64,000 bases of DNA from positions 1 through 64,000 of the forward strand of contig QDFX01000003.1 of the NCBI GenBank assembly GCA_003347645.1. The letters are read 5' to 3'. Positions 7,157 to 14,924 of this stretch are shown in pieces. This stretch comes from Rhizobiaceae bacterium CPCC 101076 (GTDB lineage Bacteria > Pseudomonadota > Alphaproteobacteria > Rhizobiales > Methylopilaceae). The notes beneath the pieces were generated by a model. The model searched no databases. It was given only the letters and a program-made list of their open reading frames with translations, and was not told the DNA's origin. Made by a program: the position numbers and the translations under genes. Each line of letters begins with the position of its first letter. Positions within the stretch are counted from its first letter, which is position 1.

Positions 7157-7381
7157 TCAGGCGTTGCGAGCGTGCCGCACGTGGCGGACAGATGCACCCA
7201 TGATTGCCGACGGCCTATCGGAAACGACCCAGCTGCCGCCCGCAGCATTAGCCTCGTAGATTTCGGCCCATCCGTTCTTGGCCAGTGCGCTGGCGAGGAG
7301 AGCAGGGGTGCCCAGGTCGGCCTCGCAATGAAGAACTTTGTCGTCGATGAGCGCTAGGGCGAACTTGGTGCGAGACATCAT
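7157..7381 (-). CDS. small hypothetical protein of the phage-like region
   Basis: A 74-residue protein that begins at ATG 7381 or the next ATG at 7378, with AGGAGA just upstream on the minus strand. It starts with a short strand-loop (TKFALALIDDKVLHCEADLG), followed by a helix and GWAEIYEANAAGGSWVVSD. The pattern looks like a small alpha/beta protein. It stands alone between two plus-strand genes. No family is recognised. Confidence 0.55.
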   Translation of the reverse strand: MMSRTKFALALIDDKVLHCEADLGTPALLASALAKNGWAEIYEANAAGGSWVVSDRPSAIMGASVRHVRHARNA

Positions 7382-7479
7382 TTTCTCCTGTTGAGGGGAA
7401 CGTTTTACACAATCAGGGAGCGAGCCTCAAACGCTCGACGACCAAGCGCCGCGCTCCCGAAAACGTTGAGGATTGAAGC

Positions 7480-8274
7480 ATGACCCGGAAGTCGAAGCTC
7501 GGGGACGAAACGATCCGGGTCGAGGTTGCCGCTAGCGTCGCCGATATGGAAAAGGCGGCACAGCGTCGATGGGCCAAGCGCCTGATGGACATGCCACCCA
7601 CGGTCGAGATGAAAGGCGGGGCAGTCGCTCCAGACTTGAGCGGTAAGGCCACTTCCGAGGGATGGGTGGCACGCTTTGCCGACACGTGCGGAACGAGCTC
7701 GCTCGACTTCGCCAATCGCATTCTCAGCGATGTGAGCCGCATCGCGCCGGAGCGGGGAAATACAGCCGATAAGCCGGATGTCGATGCCGCCCTTGCGATC
7801 ATCCATGGCGTTCGGCCGGCCAACGAGATTGAAGCCATGCTCGCCGCCCAGATGGCAGGCACTCACATCCTCTCTATGGAGATGATGCGCAAGGCTCGGC
7901 ACACTGACAACGCGGTGATGCTGGACAGCTACAACAACATGGCCGTGAAGCTTATGCGCACGTTCACGGGGCAGGCAGAGGCCTTGGCGAAGCTACGCCG
8001 GGGCGGCGAACAGACAGTGAGGGTAGAGCATGTGCACGTGTACGATGGAGGACAGGCAATCGTTGGCCACGTCGAAAATCGGGGAGGGGGCGCTGACAGA
8101 AGGTGCGACCAACCCCGTGCAAGCATCGCGCCCGAAGCATTGGCCTATGTTCCAGGCGTGCCGATGTGGTGCGAAGACGAGGGCAGGGACACCATGCCAG
8201 TCGCCGGCGGTACGGGGAAAGGCCCGGTGTCGGATGCACGGCGGAGCAAGGGGAAGCGGCGCGCCGAAGGGTGA
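7480..8274 (+). CDS. conserved protein of rhizobial phage-like islands (first of an overlapping pair)
   Basis: A 264-residue protein. A helical central block (ANEIEAMLAAQMAGTHILSM, then NNMAVKLMRTFTGQAEALAK) and RRGGEQTVRVEHVHVYDGGQ resemble a family I know from prophage-like islands of Hyphomicrobiales and sphingomonads, always without assigned function. From about residue 185 the frame continues as a charged, poorly structured tail. That tail shares its DNA with a second protein in the +1 frame from 8030. The conserved RVEHVHVY segment lies exactly where the second gene begins. Function unknown. Confidence 0.7.
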   Translation: MTRKSKLGDETIRVEVAASVADMEKAAQRRWAKRLMDMPPTVEMKGGAVAPDLSGKATSEGWVARFADTCGTSSLDFANRILSDVSRIAPERGNTADKPDVDAALAIIHGVRPANEIEAMLAAQMAGTHILSMEMMRKARHTDNAVMLDSYNNMAVKLMRTFTGQAEALAKLRRGGEQTVRVEHVHVYDGGQAIVGHVENRGGGADRRCDQPRASIAPEALAYVPGVPMWCEDEGRDTMPVAGGTGKGPVSDARRSKGKRRAEG

Positions 8275-8371
8275 GCGAAACGGGTCGTATCGGCATGGCT
8301 TTCACACTCGCGAAGCTTTCGCCGAGCGGCGTCTTGTGGCGAAATGGCTGAGGGGGATCGGACGACTTTAG
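8030..8371 (+). CDS. HGG-motif Cys-rich small protein overlapping the previous gene
   Basis: Up to 113 residues. The core (CRCGAKTRAGTPCQSPAV, then KARCRMHGGARGSGAPKGE) holds four cysteines and a histidine laid out like a small zinc site, followed by RNGSYRHGFHTREAFAERR. This belongs to the HGG-containing family found beside the same partner gene in other rhizobial islands. GAGGG precedes ATG 8030, but starts at 8045 or 8147 are equally possible. The first 245 bases are also coding for the partner in another frame. The role is unknown; a small nucleic-acid-binding protein is a guess. Confidence 0.65.
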   Translation: MCTCTMEDRQSLATSKIGEGALTEGATNPVQASRPKHWPMFQACRCGAKTRAGTPCQSPAVRGKARCRMHGGARGSGAPKGERNGSYRHGFHTREAFAERRLVAKWLRGIGRL

Positions 8372-8379
8372 GGGGCAGG

Positions 8380-8826
8380 ATGCTGAACAGATTAAATGGT
8401 TGGCGACGGCTTTGGGTCGTGGGAACCGGTTTGGCGCTGCTCTGGTTTGGCCTGATCCATCCACTTTACGAAGCTTACCATTATCGCTCTTGGGACTGGG
8501 ACCAGCGGCGCGACCTAGAACGCGATTTGCTCAATCCGAACTGTGTCGAGTATCGGTCACGGCCCGTCGAGGATCTACGCGAACCCGCTTGGAGCGCGAC
8601 TGAGAGTACCTGCTACCGCCTCTACACCGTACGAAAAATCTGGAAGCCTGCGCTGCCGTTCACGATCGACCATTGGGATGCGATACGGGCGAGTGAAAAA
8701 CGGAACGCGTTTCTCGCGATGGCTGGCGCGTTTACCCTGGCGACCCTTCTAGTGGCGGGACTCGTTTATTTCGCAGGGTTCTTGTTGGCCTGGATACGGG
8801 CGGGATTCCGAAAGCAAAGCACTTAG
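8380..8826 (+). CDS. hypothetical membrane protein with two transmembrane segments
   Basis: A 148-residue protein from ATG 8380, with a GGGGGCAGG stretch just upstream. Two hydrophobic segments frame it: LWVVGTGLALLWFGLIHP near the N-terminus and LATLLVAGLVYFAGFLLAWI near the C-terminus. Between them a soluble loop of about 85 residues is rich in Trp, Arg and Tyr and holds two cysteines (NPNCVEY and ESTCYRLY) that could form a disulfide if the loop is periplasmic. No family is recognised. Confidence 0.6.
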   Translation: MLNRLNGWRRLWVVGTGLALLWFGLIHPLYEAYHYRSWDWDQRRDLERDLLNPNCVEYRSRPVEDLREPAWSATESTCYRLYTVRKIWKPALPFTIDHWDAIRASEKRNAFLAMAGAFTLATLLVAGLVYFAGFLLAWIRAGFRKQST

Positions 8827-8986
8827 GCTGTTTCCGGATCGACGCACGCTGATAGTACAGCGCAAAAACAGGGGCGTGAGCCGAACGAGACGTGGGTTTA
8901 GGTGGATGTACGCTCCGCGCAAAAGCGCGAGGATTATGCGGTCGCGCTGCCCAGCTTTGAAGACAATCAGCCGATACAAGCCGGCG

Positions 8987-9340
8987 ATGGCCTACCACAC
9001 GCCCAAGACGTTGGCAGCGGAACTCGGGTGCTCTGAACGAGCCCTTCGGTCCCTAGCCCGCGATATCGGAGCCTGCCGCATTGTGGGCAAGCGAATGATT
9101 TTCCTCGATGAGGATGTTGCCGCGCTGCTGGACGCCATGAAGCCCGCTCCTCGGAGAACTCCCTTCACACGGGAGGGGGTCGAATTGCCGACCGGTGGCT
9201 ATGCCGCGCTTGTCGCGGCGCGGGAAGCCGCGAAGGCGCTTAGAGACCAGCACAAGGAGCGCGACCGAAAGCGACGGTTGGACCAAGCGGCGGAGCAAAA
9301 AAGTCTGGCTCGGAAGCTGGATCGCGAGAATGGACGGTAA
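8987..9340 (+). CDS. excisionase-like helix-turn-helix protein
   Basis: A 117-residue protein, taken from ATG 8987 because upstream codons encode a basic non-conserved stretch. The first 50 residues (YHTPKTLAAELGCSERALRS, then GKRMIFLDEDVAALLDAM) follow the winged-helix plan of MerR/excisionase-type proteins: an HTH, a wing ending in a strand, and a helix. The C-terminal half is a highly charged helix (REAAKALRDQHKERDRKRR). Its stop overlaps the next HTH gene by 11 bases. It may be an Xis or a transcription regulator of the island. Confidence 0.65.
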   Translation: MAYHTPKTLAAELGCSERALRSLARDIGACRIVGKRMIFLDEDVAALLDAMKPAPRRTPFTREGVELPTGGYAALVAAREAAKALRDQHKERDRKRRLDQAAEQKSLARKLDRENGR

Positions 9341-9533
9341 TCGGCCTATGACGCCCGAGCAGGTGGCCGAGCATTGGGGATGCAGTGCGAACCATGTTCG
9401 GAATCTGGTGAAGCGCGGCGAGCTGGAGGCGTTCAAGCTTGGCTTGCGGCTGATCCGGATCACGCCTCAAGCTGTCCGCGACTATGAAGAGAGGCAATCG
9501 AACAAGCCTCGGCAAGTACGGCTCCATCGTTAA
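9330..9533 (+). CDS. second excisionase-family DNA-binding protein
   Basis: A 67-residue protein from ATG 9330. It is nearly all an excisionase-type domain: MTPEQVAEHWGCSANHVRNL is the HTH, and KRGELEAFKLGLRLIRI is the wing, with a closing helix (QAVRDYEERQ). This is the common binding domain of phage and integrative-element Xis proteins. It overlaps the previous HTH gene, so both are likely made from one mRNA. No integrase lies beside it, and the next gene on the right is convergent. Confidence 0.75.
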   Translation: MDGNRPMTPEQVAEHWGCSANHVRNLVKRGELEAFKLGLRLIRITPQAVRDYEERQSNKPRQVRLHR

Positions 9534-10234
9534 GGGACTTGGCCGAGGAGCGCTTCAACTCGCTGGACGCGACCGACCCACGTTGCGGCTACCGGGCTTC
9601 TCCACTCGATCAGTTGAATGATCCGGGCGTAATCCTCGCCTAGCCGTCGGCCGAAGATCGGCTCGTGATGCGCGATCCGGTTTCGGAAGAACCTAACGTG
9701 GTATAGTTCGGAATACGCGGCCTCCCTTGCGATCGAGGCCTGCGTGTTCGTCGAGATCCCCGGGAACACCTCATGCAAGTGTGGCTCCCATAGGCGCTCG
9801 TCCTGACTGGCGAGGAACATCCATTGCCAGAAGGCGAACTTGAGATCCGCGACGACCTTGCCGGCTGTTGGTTCCTTAGCGGCTACGGCCTCAAGGTCTC
9901 TGACTGGACAGTAACCCCTCCGGGTTCGACGTAGGCTACGTCTGAAGCCTCGAGCCCACGGCCAGTTTTCACCATGCACCTTCTCGATGGCCTGCACCAC
10001 GGCATTTCTCATCGCCACCTCACAGACATGAAGCGGGAGCATGAAGGCGGCCGACACCTTTAGGTTCCACTGGTACAACGCCAGTGCTTCGGCGGTCATG
10101 CCGTCCTTGGCCTTGAGGTATGTGGCGAACCGAGGTGGTGATAGGACTAGAGGTAGGGTGTCCAACTCTTCGGTGGTGAACATAGGGTCCGTAGGTTCCT
10201 CGACATGGGAACCATACCCCAACCCTGTGGTCAT
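9530..10234 (-). CDS. Abi-like HEPN-domain protein, putative abortive-infection RNase
   Basis: A protein of up to 234 residues. It resembles the Abi family that opens with a short helical block (LSPPRFATYLKAKDG) and ALYQWNLKVSAAFMLPLHV, followed by the EVAMRNAVVQ motif. Near the C-terminus RNRIAHHEPIF contains the Arg-x4-His motif of HEPN ribonucleases. Proteins of this kind stop phage growth by cleaving cellular RNA. ATG 10234 is the longest start and ATG 10183 is an alternative; neither has a strong ribosome site. It converges with the excisionase gene, sharing four bases at their stops. Confidence 0.7.
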   Translation of the reverse strand: MTTGLGYGSHVEEPTDPMFTTEELDTLPLVLSPPRFATYLKAKDGMTAEALALYQWNLKVSAAFMLPLHVCEVAMRNAVVQAIEKVHGENWPWARGFRRSLRRTRRGYCPVRDLEAVAAKEPTAGKVVADLKFAFWQWMFLASQDERLWEPHLHEVFPGISTNTQASIAREAAYSELYHVRFFRNRIAHHEPIFGRRLGEDYARIIQLIEWRSPVAATWVGRVQRVEALLGQVP

Positions 10235-10244
10235 TGACGATTAA

Positions 10245-10644
10245 TCATTGTCGGCCATATATAGCCCTACCACGGCTTTGAGACTCGCGGGCTTCGGCCC
10301 CCCCTCATTGTCATCGGACTTGGTAAAGGCCTGCCCCTCGGGGTGGGCCTTTCTCGTTCATCGGTCCTACTACTCCTGCCTGTCCTGCTGATCATGACCG
10401 CGCACCTAAACTAGTGCTGAGTGCTGGCTCTTCTGCCAAACGTGTACCTCCTTGCCGCCATACGGAACAGGTATTCGAGCCGGTCTTGGTACTTCGGATT
10501 GTCGAGCACATAGCGCACCGTGCCCGACCACAATTTCCTCCCCGTGCAATCTCAACGTCGCAGTCAAGAAATCGAAGCTGGATCGGAGTCATCATTGACT
10601 CCACTGCAAGCAAATGGATTCATCCCAAAGTGGATGGGGTTCAT
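10245..10644. other. 400-base gene-free stretch
   Basis: No convincing ORF is visible on either strand. The stretch carries the start region of the Abi-like gene on the left, the hairpin at 10325-10352, and the leader of the nuclease gene at 10645. Composition looks more balanced than in the flanking core genes. I see no tRNA or known riboswitch. Confidence 0.5.
10325..10352 (+). terminator. terminator-like hairpin
   Basis: AAAGGCC at 10325-10331 pairs with GGCCTTT at 10346-10352, with CCCC and GGGG extending the stem around a TC loop. TCTCGTTC follows, so the T-run is weak. It may end a transcript that reads in from the left, or insulate the nuclease gene. Confidence 0.45.
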
Positions 10645-11385
10645 ATGCTTCAATCGTTTGTTGAAAAGCTGAGTCCAGCGATAGAAAAGACGGTTTCTGG
10701 GCTGGCCAAAGAACGATTCAGAACTGATCCGATAGCCGGGCCGAAATTTTCCAGAGCCACCAGCATCATCAGCGCCGCATATAAGCGGCATGGACGTATT
10801 TTGGAGGAGGCGCTTCGCCTAAGGTTGTCCGAATGTCAGCATTTCTCGGTTTGGACTGATCCAAACTTCAGTATCAGCGATACCGCTGATCGGGCCATCC
10901 GGGGACGGAATTCCGACATCGAGGAAAGCCTGCCAATCGAACTTCCATATGGAGGCTCAGGTCGTGCCCTACAGGTCGACCTCTTCGTCTTCGATCGTCG
11001 GATTAGTACTTTGCGGGCTTACGAGGTGAAGCGGGGCAACGGGGCCTATGACTCAGGAAAGAAGCGGTCCATCCTCAGGGACCTGCTTTGCGTTCAATCG
11101 CTTCTCAGGAGCTACGGCGGATCTCGTGGGCTAATTGCGACGTCGGCGGAGGCGCGTCTGATCTCATACTACGGCGTGCGAGCTCTCCCAGCTCCGCTAA
11201 ATTTGTTCGGCCACGAATTGGATGATCATTTCGTGTTCCCGGTGCAGAAGTACGTGGACGCCGTAAATGAACGCTTTCAGGAACGCCTATACGATTTGCT
11301 ATCGGACGTTCTTGGATTGACGGAACTGGAGAGGGCGGCGCTCTGCCAAGCCTGCCCCCTGCACCGTCCGCTGTTACACCACTAG
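10645..11385 (+). CDS. putative PD-(D/E)XK nuclease-fold protein
   Basis: A 246-residue protein from ATG 10645, with GATGGGG upstream; longer in-frame extensions to 10414 look non-coding. The central LQVDLFVFDRR, followed by RAYEVKRGNG, has the D-x(n)-E-x-K layout of PD-(D/E)XK nucleases, with the Asp near residue 110 and the E-x-K about 15 residues later. The C-terminus reads YVDAVNERFQERLYDLLSD, helical. It could be a restriction-like enzyme. It faces a second nuclease-like gene on the minus strand. I cannot place it in a named family. Confidence 0.55.
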   Translation: MLQSFVEKLSPAIEKTVSGLAKERFRTDPIAGPKFSRATSIISAAYKRHGRILEEALRLRLSECQHFSVWTDPNFSISDTADRAIRGRNSDIEESLPIELPYGGSGRALQVDLFVFDRRISTLRAYEVKRGNGAYDSGKKRSILRDLLCVQSLLRSYGGSRGLIATSAEARLISYYGVRALPAPLNLFGHELDDHFVFPVQKYVDAVNERFQERLYDLLSDVLGLTELERAALCQACPLHRPLLHH

Positions 11386-11421
11386 GGCTCGGCCAACAGC
11401 CCGCCGACAGGCAGGAGAAAA

Positions 11422-11928
11422 TCAAGTAGGAGGCACTAAGAGGCCTCGGATCGTGTCACGATCAGCTTCGATATTCCGTAACAGCCGTCCAGATCGGTGC
11501 TCAAGCTGCCAGAAATGAATCTCCCTAAGCGTAATGCCGTGCTTCGGAAGCACCGCTCGACGGCGCTCGTCATAGATCCGCCGCTGCTCGCCACGGTGGA
11601 CGCCGCTGCACGTTAGTTTTGTTGGCTTGTCGAAAAAAGACACGGCCTCCGAATGCTGCCGCTCGCAATACTCAATAACCAGCCTCAGCGACGGGTAATA
11701 AGCGTCCACGCATAGCAAACGACTTCTGCCGCTTCGGCCTGGATCTCCATAGAGAAATGGAAAGCTGTGCTGCCGCGCGGATGTCTCGCCGAGCACTTCG
11801 TCGCAGACATTGAGGGCGTACCACTCGTCGGAATTCTCGCGGCCGCGCATCTCAGGAAGAGGCAGCGGGCGGGGCGAGATGTTGGGGTAATTGTTGGGGT
11901 GAGCGACACCTAAGGACGAGAAATACAA
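11422..11928 (-). CDS. putative DUF559/Vsr-like endonuclease
   Basis: A protein of about 168 residues, begun at TTG 11928 with uncertain support; shorter starts are possible. The block CVDAYYPSLRLVIEYCERQH holds an Asp and an E-Y spaced as in Vsr/DUF559-type nucleases, followed by FFDKP and GVHRGEQRRIYDERRRAVLP and KHGITLREI. Similar proteins occur widely in actinobacteria without a tested function. It lies between the convergent ExK nuclease gene and tRNA-Ser, so it is the last gene of the accessory region. Confidence 0.55.
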   Translation of the reverse strand: MYFSSLGVAHPNNYPNISPRPLPLPEMRGRENSDEWYALNVCDEVLGETSARQHSFPFLYGDPGRSGRSRLLCVDAYYPSLRLVIEYCERQHSEAVSFFDKPTKLTCSGVHRGEQRRIYDERRRAVLPKHGITLREIHFWQLEHRSGRLLRNIEADRDTIRGLLVPPT

Positions 11929-11956
11929 GGCTTCTCAACGGCGTATCCCGGCAAGA

Positions 11957-12050
11957 TGGCGGAGACGGAGGGATTCGAACCCTCGATAGGGCTTTACAAC
12001 CCTATAACGGTTTAGCAAACCGCCGCCTTCAGCCTCTCGGCCACGTCTCC
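11957..12050 (-). tRNA. tRNA-Ser(GCU)
   Basis: Read on the minus strand, the acceptor arm GGAGACG (12050 downwards) pairs with CGTCTCC, and CCA is encoded at 11959-11957. The anticodon loop TTTGCTAA gives GCU for serine, and the long variable arm (TTATAGGG and its complement) is the class II hallmark. The T arm reads GAGGGTTCGAATCCCTC. Its 3' end faces the accessory region, so it is a natural attachment site, although I found no second copy of the 3' end in the window. Confidence 0.95.
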
Positions 12051-12137
12051 GGCGCACGCTTCGTAGCGGCTGAGGGATGAGTGGTCAACGCACCTGTCGG
12101 CGTTGAGCCGACTCGCTGTTCGGGGCATGGTCCCCGG

Positions 12138-13937
12138 ATGCCCAGTCCAGCACTGATCCTGCCCGCCGAACCGGCCGCGCTTCTCGGCGTCGAGAATTCG
12201 TTCTGCGGCCGGGTCTGGCGCGAACGCCTTGATGAAGCGGGGCAGATGCGGGCTCTGGCGATCTCCCAGCGGCACGGCGTGCCCGACCTTCTGGCGCGCA
12301 TCCTGGCCGGTCGCGGCGTGACTGTGGACAGCGCCGCCGAATATATCTCGCCGAGCATCAGATCCCTCCTGCCGGAACCCTATCTGCTGACGGACATGGA
12401 GAAAGCGGCCACGCGAATCGCCGAGGCGATCGAGCGTCAGGAGCAGGTCGCGATCTTCGGCGATTACGACGTCGATGGCGCGACCTCCTCGGCGGTGCTG
12501 GGTTCGCTCCTGCGCGCGGCCGGTACGACGTTCCAGATCTACATCCCGGACCGGATTTTCGAAGGCTACGGACCGAACATCGAAGCGATCCGGAGCCTTG
12601 CTGCCGGTGGTGCGAAGCTGTTGGTGACGGTCGATTGCGGCACGACGAGCCATGCGGCGCTCGCCGAAGCCCATACGCTCGGCATGGACGTCGTCGTGCT
12701 CGATCATCACCAGACCGGCGCCGAGCTCCCGGAGGTCAATGCGCTGGTCAATCCGCAGCGCGCCGACGATCTCTCCGGCCAGCAGCACCTCGCGGCAGTC
12801 GGCGTGGTGTTCCTAACGGTAGTTGCGGTGAACCGGCTGCTGCGCCAGAGGGGATTCTGGACGTCCGAGCGCACCGAGCCGGACCTTCTGGCCATGCTCG
12901 ATCTCGTCGCCCTGGGCACCGCCGCCGACGTCGTGCCGCTGACCGGTATCAATCGCGCCTTCGTCGGCAAGGGGCTTGCGGCTCTTGGACAGCGCCGGCG
13001 GCCGGGTCTGCGGGCGCTTGCGGATCTCGCCGGCATGCGCGGCGCGCCGTCGCCCTATCATCTCGGTTTCCTGCTCGGGCCGCGCATCAATGCCGGCGGA
13101 CGCATCGGCCGCGCCGATCTCGGCGCGCGGCTCCTGATGTGCGACGACGATATCGAAGCCCGTGCCCTCGCCGAGGAACTCGACCGGCTGAACCGCGAAC
13201 GCCAGGCCGTCGAGCAGGCCACCCTTGCCGAGGCCGAAGGGCAGGCGGCGGCCGAGGACAGTCGAGCCGTGGTCATCGCCTCGGGGCAGGATTGGCATCC
13301 GGGCGTGGTCGGCCTCGTCGCCGCGCGGCTGAAGGAGAAGACCAGCCGGCCGAGCTTCGCCATCGCGATCAACGGAGAGGGCGTCGGCACCGGCTCCGGA
13401 CGCTCGGTGCCGGGCGTCGATCTCGGGCGCGCGGTGCGGAAAGCGGTGGAGGAGGGGCTGCTGACCAAGGGCGGCGGCCATGCCATGGCGGCGGGTGTCA
13501 CTGTACCGCCCGGCGGGCTCGCGGCACTATCGGCCTTCCTCGAATCGGAATTGGCGGGCGACGTCGCATCGGCGCGGAAATCCGACGTGCTGAAGATCGA
13601 CGGCGTGCTGTCGGCCGGAGCGTTGACGCCCGATCTGATTGCCGAGATCGGCCGGGCAGGGCCTTTCGGCGCCGGCAATTCCGAGCCGATCTTCGTGCTG
13701 CCGTCACACAATCTGATTGCAGCCGACATCGTCGGTGGCGCGCATATCCGGCTGCGCGTCCGGGCACCGGATGGGTCGACCGCCTCGGCCATCGCCTTCC
13801 GCGCCGCCACGCAGCCTCTCGGCGACAGGCTCCGCGCCTCGATCGGCCGCCCGGTCCATCTCGCGGGCTGCCTGCAGCTCGACGATTGGAACGGCCGCCA
13901 GAGCGTTAGCCTGCGCGTGACGGATGCGGCAATCTGA
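12138..13937 (+). CDS. recJ: single-stranded-DNA-specific exonuclease RecJ
   Basis: A 599-residue protein, from ATG 12138; the ATG at 12081 lies too close to the tRNA. RecJ digests single-stranded DNA 5' to 3' in recombination, mismatch and base-excision repair. The DHH phosphoesterase motifs are present: FGDYDVDGATSSAVL near residue 106 and VVLDHHQTGAELPE near 187. Later LGPRINAGGRIG, GIDWHPGVVG-type DWHPGVVGLVAARLKE and the DHHA1 signature GGGHAMAAGVTV follow, and the C-terminal OB domain ends with LDDWNGRQSVSLRV. Length is normal for the family. Confidence 0.96.
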   Translation: MPSPALILPAEPAALLGVENSFCGRVWRERLDEAGQMRALAISQRHGVPDLLARILAGRGVTVDSAAEYISPSIRSLLPEPYLLTDMEKAATRIAEAIERQEQVAIFGDYDVDGATSSAVLGSLLRAAGTTFQIYIPDRIFEGYGPNIEAIRSLAAGGAKLLVTVDCGTTSHAALAEAHTLGMDVVVLDHHQTGAELPEVNALVNPQRADDLSGQQHLAAVGVVFLTVVAVNRLLRQRGFWTSERTEPDLLAMLDLVALGTAADVVPLTGINRAFVGKGLAALGQRRRPGLRALADLAGMRGAPSPYHLGFLLGPRINAGGRIGRADLGARLLMCDDDIEARALAEELDRLNRERQAVEQATLAEAEGQAAAEDSRAVVIASGQDWHPGVVGLVAARLKEKTSRPSFAIAINGEGVGTGSGRSVPGVDLGRAVRKAVEEGLLTKGGGHAMAAGVTVPPGGLAALSAFLESELAGDVASARKSDVLKIDGVLSAGALTPDLIAEIGRAGPFGAGNSEPIFVLPSHNLIAADIVGGAHIRLRVRAPDGSTASAIAFRAATQPLGDRLRASIGRPVHLAGCLQLDDWNGRQSVSLRVTDAAI

Positions 13938-14000
13938 TGCCGTAAAGTTGTCATCAGGCGTTGCCGGAGCGGATTCGTCATCCTATAAGGGCCGCGCTTC

Positions 14001-14075
14001 GCGCCCTTCGTCTATCGGTTAGGACGTCAGCCTTTCACGCTGAAAAGAGGGGTTCGACTCCCCTAGGGCGCGCCA
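14001..14075 (+). tRNA. tRNA-Glu(UUC)
   Basis: The acceptor stem GCGCCCT at 14001 pairs with AGGGCGC at 14065-14071, then G and encoded CCA. The anticodon stem TCAGC/GCTGA encloses CTTTCAC, anticodon UUC, for glutamate. The T arm reads GAGGGGTTCGACTCCCC. It lies 63 bases after recJ on the same strand. Confidence 0.95.
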
Positions 14076-14367
14076 AGCATTTCCAGACATCAACGAGACC
14101 AAAGGGTGGGAACTTTCCGTCCGGTGCTGGCACCCACCGGTGGGAAACGTCGTTCACCGTTCATCTTCCAATTGGCTGATGAATCGCGACGTCGGCGAGC
14201 GTGATCTGATCGCCCGTACGCTCCCACCCAAACCTAAGCATTAGCCCGAAAACCGAAGGTATTTCTTATCTCAAGCGCTGGTCGGCGCCATCTTCTGCTC
14301 ATCGGAGGCACACGCTTTCGACCATCGAGATCGCGGCGCTCGGCGCCGCTCATGCAGGAGTAGTGAG

Positions 14368-14604
14368 ATGCAAGCCGTTCGCTCAATCGTCCTCGCCGGT
14401 GTTTTGGTCGCCGTCGCCGGGGGCAGCGCTTTCGCCCGTGACGGCAAGGTTGAAGCCGCAATCCGCGATGAAGGTCTCCCGACCTCGTCGGTCTTCGTCA
14501 GGGACCAGGCGATCAATCACCGTTCGTCGTTCTTCGCGGCGCCGTCGAAGGCTCCGCTCAAGGTCGCGCCGGTGACCACGAAGGCCAAGACCCAGGCTCG
14601 TTGA
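14368..14604 (+). CDS. small secreted protein, function unknown
   Basis: A 78-residue protein from ATG 14368, preceded by AGGAG. The N-terminal 24 residues form a typical Sec signal peptide (AVRSIVLAGVLVAVAGGSAF, then ARDGK), so the mature protein is about 54 residues. It is basic and rich in Ala, Lys, Ser and Val (APSKAPLKVAPVTTKAKTQ), with no cysteine and no evident fold. A terminator follows at 14621. I do not recognise the family. Confidence 0.7.
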   Translation: MQAVRSIVLAGVLVAVAGGSAFARDGKVEAAIRDEGLPTSSVFVRDQAINHRSSFFAAPSKAPLKVAPVTTKAKTQAR

Positions 14605-14620
14605 GTATTGCGTTTGGGTG

Positions 14621-14650
14621 CGAGGAGGCCGTCTCTGGCGGCCTCCCTCG
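14621..14650 (+). terminator. terminator of the small secreted-protein gene
   Basis: CGAG-GAGGCCG at 14621-14631 pairs with CGGCCTC at 14639-14645 and CTCG at 14647-14650. The stem is very stable. A short T-rich stretch (CTCTCTTTC) follows. Confidence 0.55.
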
Positions 14651-14924
14651 GACTCTCTTTCGAGTATCGGTAAGGCGGTGACCTGAAGAGGCCGCCACGC
14701 ACCGCATGACGTGACGGCCACTTGCCGCAGTCGAGGGGGTCGAGGGTCTCGCGGCAGGCCCGAATATCTCATTCGGGTTGCACCGAAGTCGTATGACAGC
14801 TGCGACCGCCCGCCACAAAAATGCGGGGCTAGCCACGATCCTGAATCCGGATACGATCCCGCTTCCAGCCGCTCGCCGATCCCGATATCCGGTGGCCGCT
14901 GTTGCTAACGGACAGGGGCGTCCC

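Noticed and set aside
12012-12788. Long minus-strand reading frame opposite recJ
   Set aside because: It crosses tRNA-Ser, is rich in Arg and Gly as expected for a GC-rich shadow, and lies wholly under a well-supported gene.
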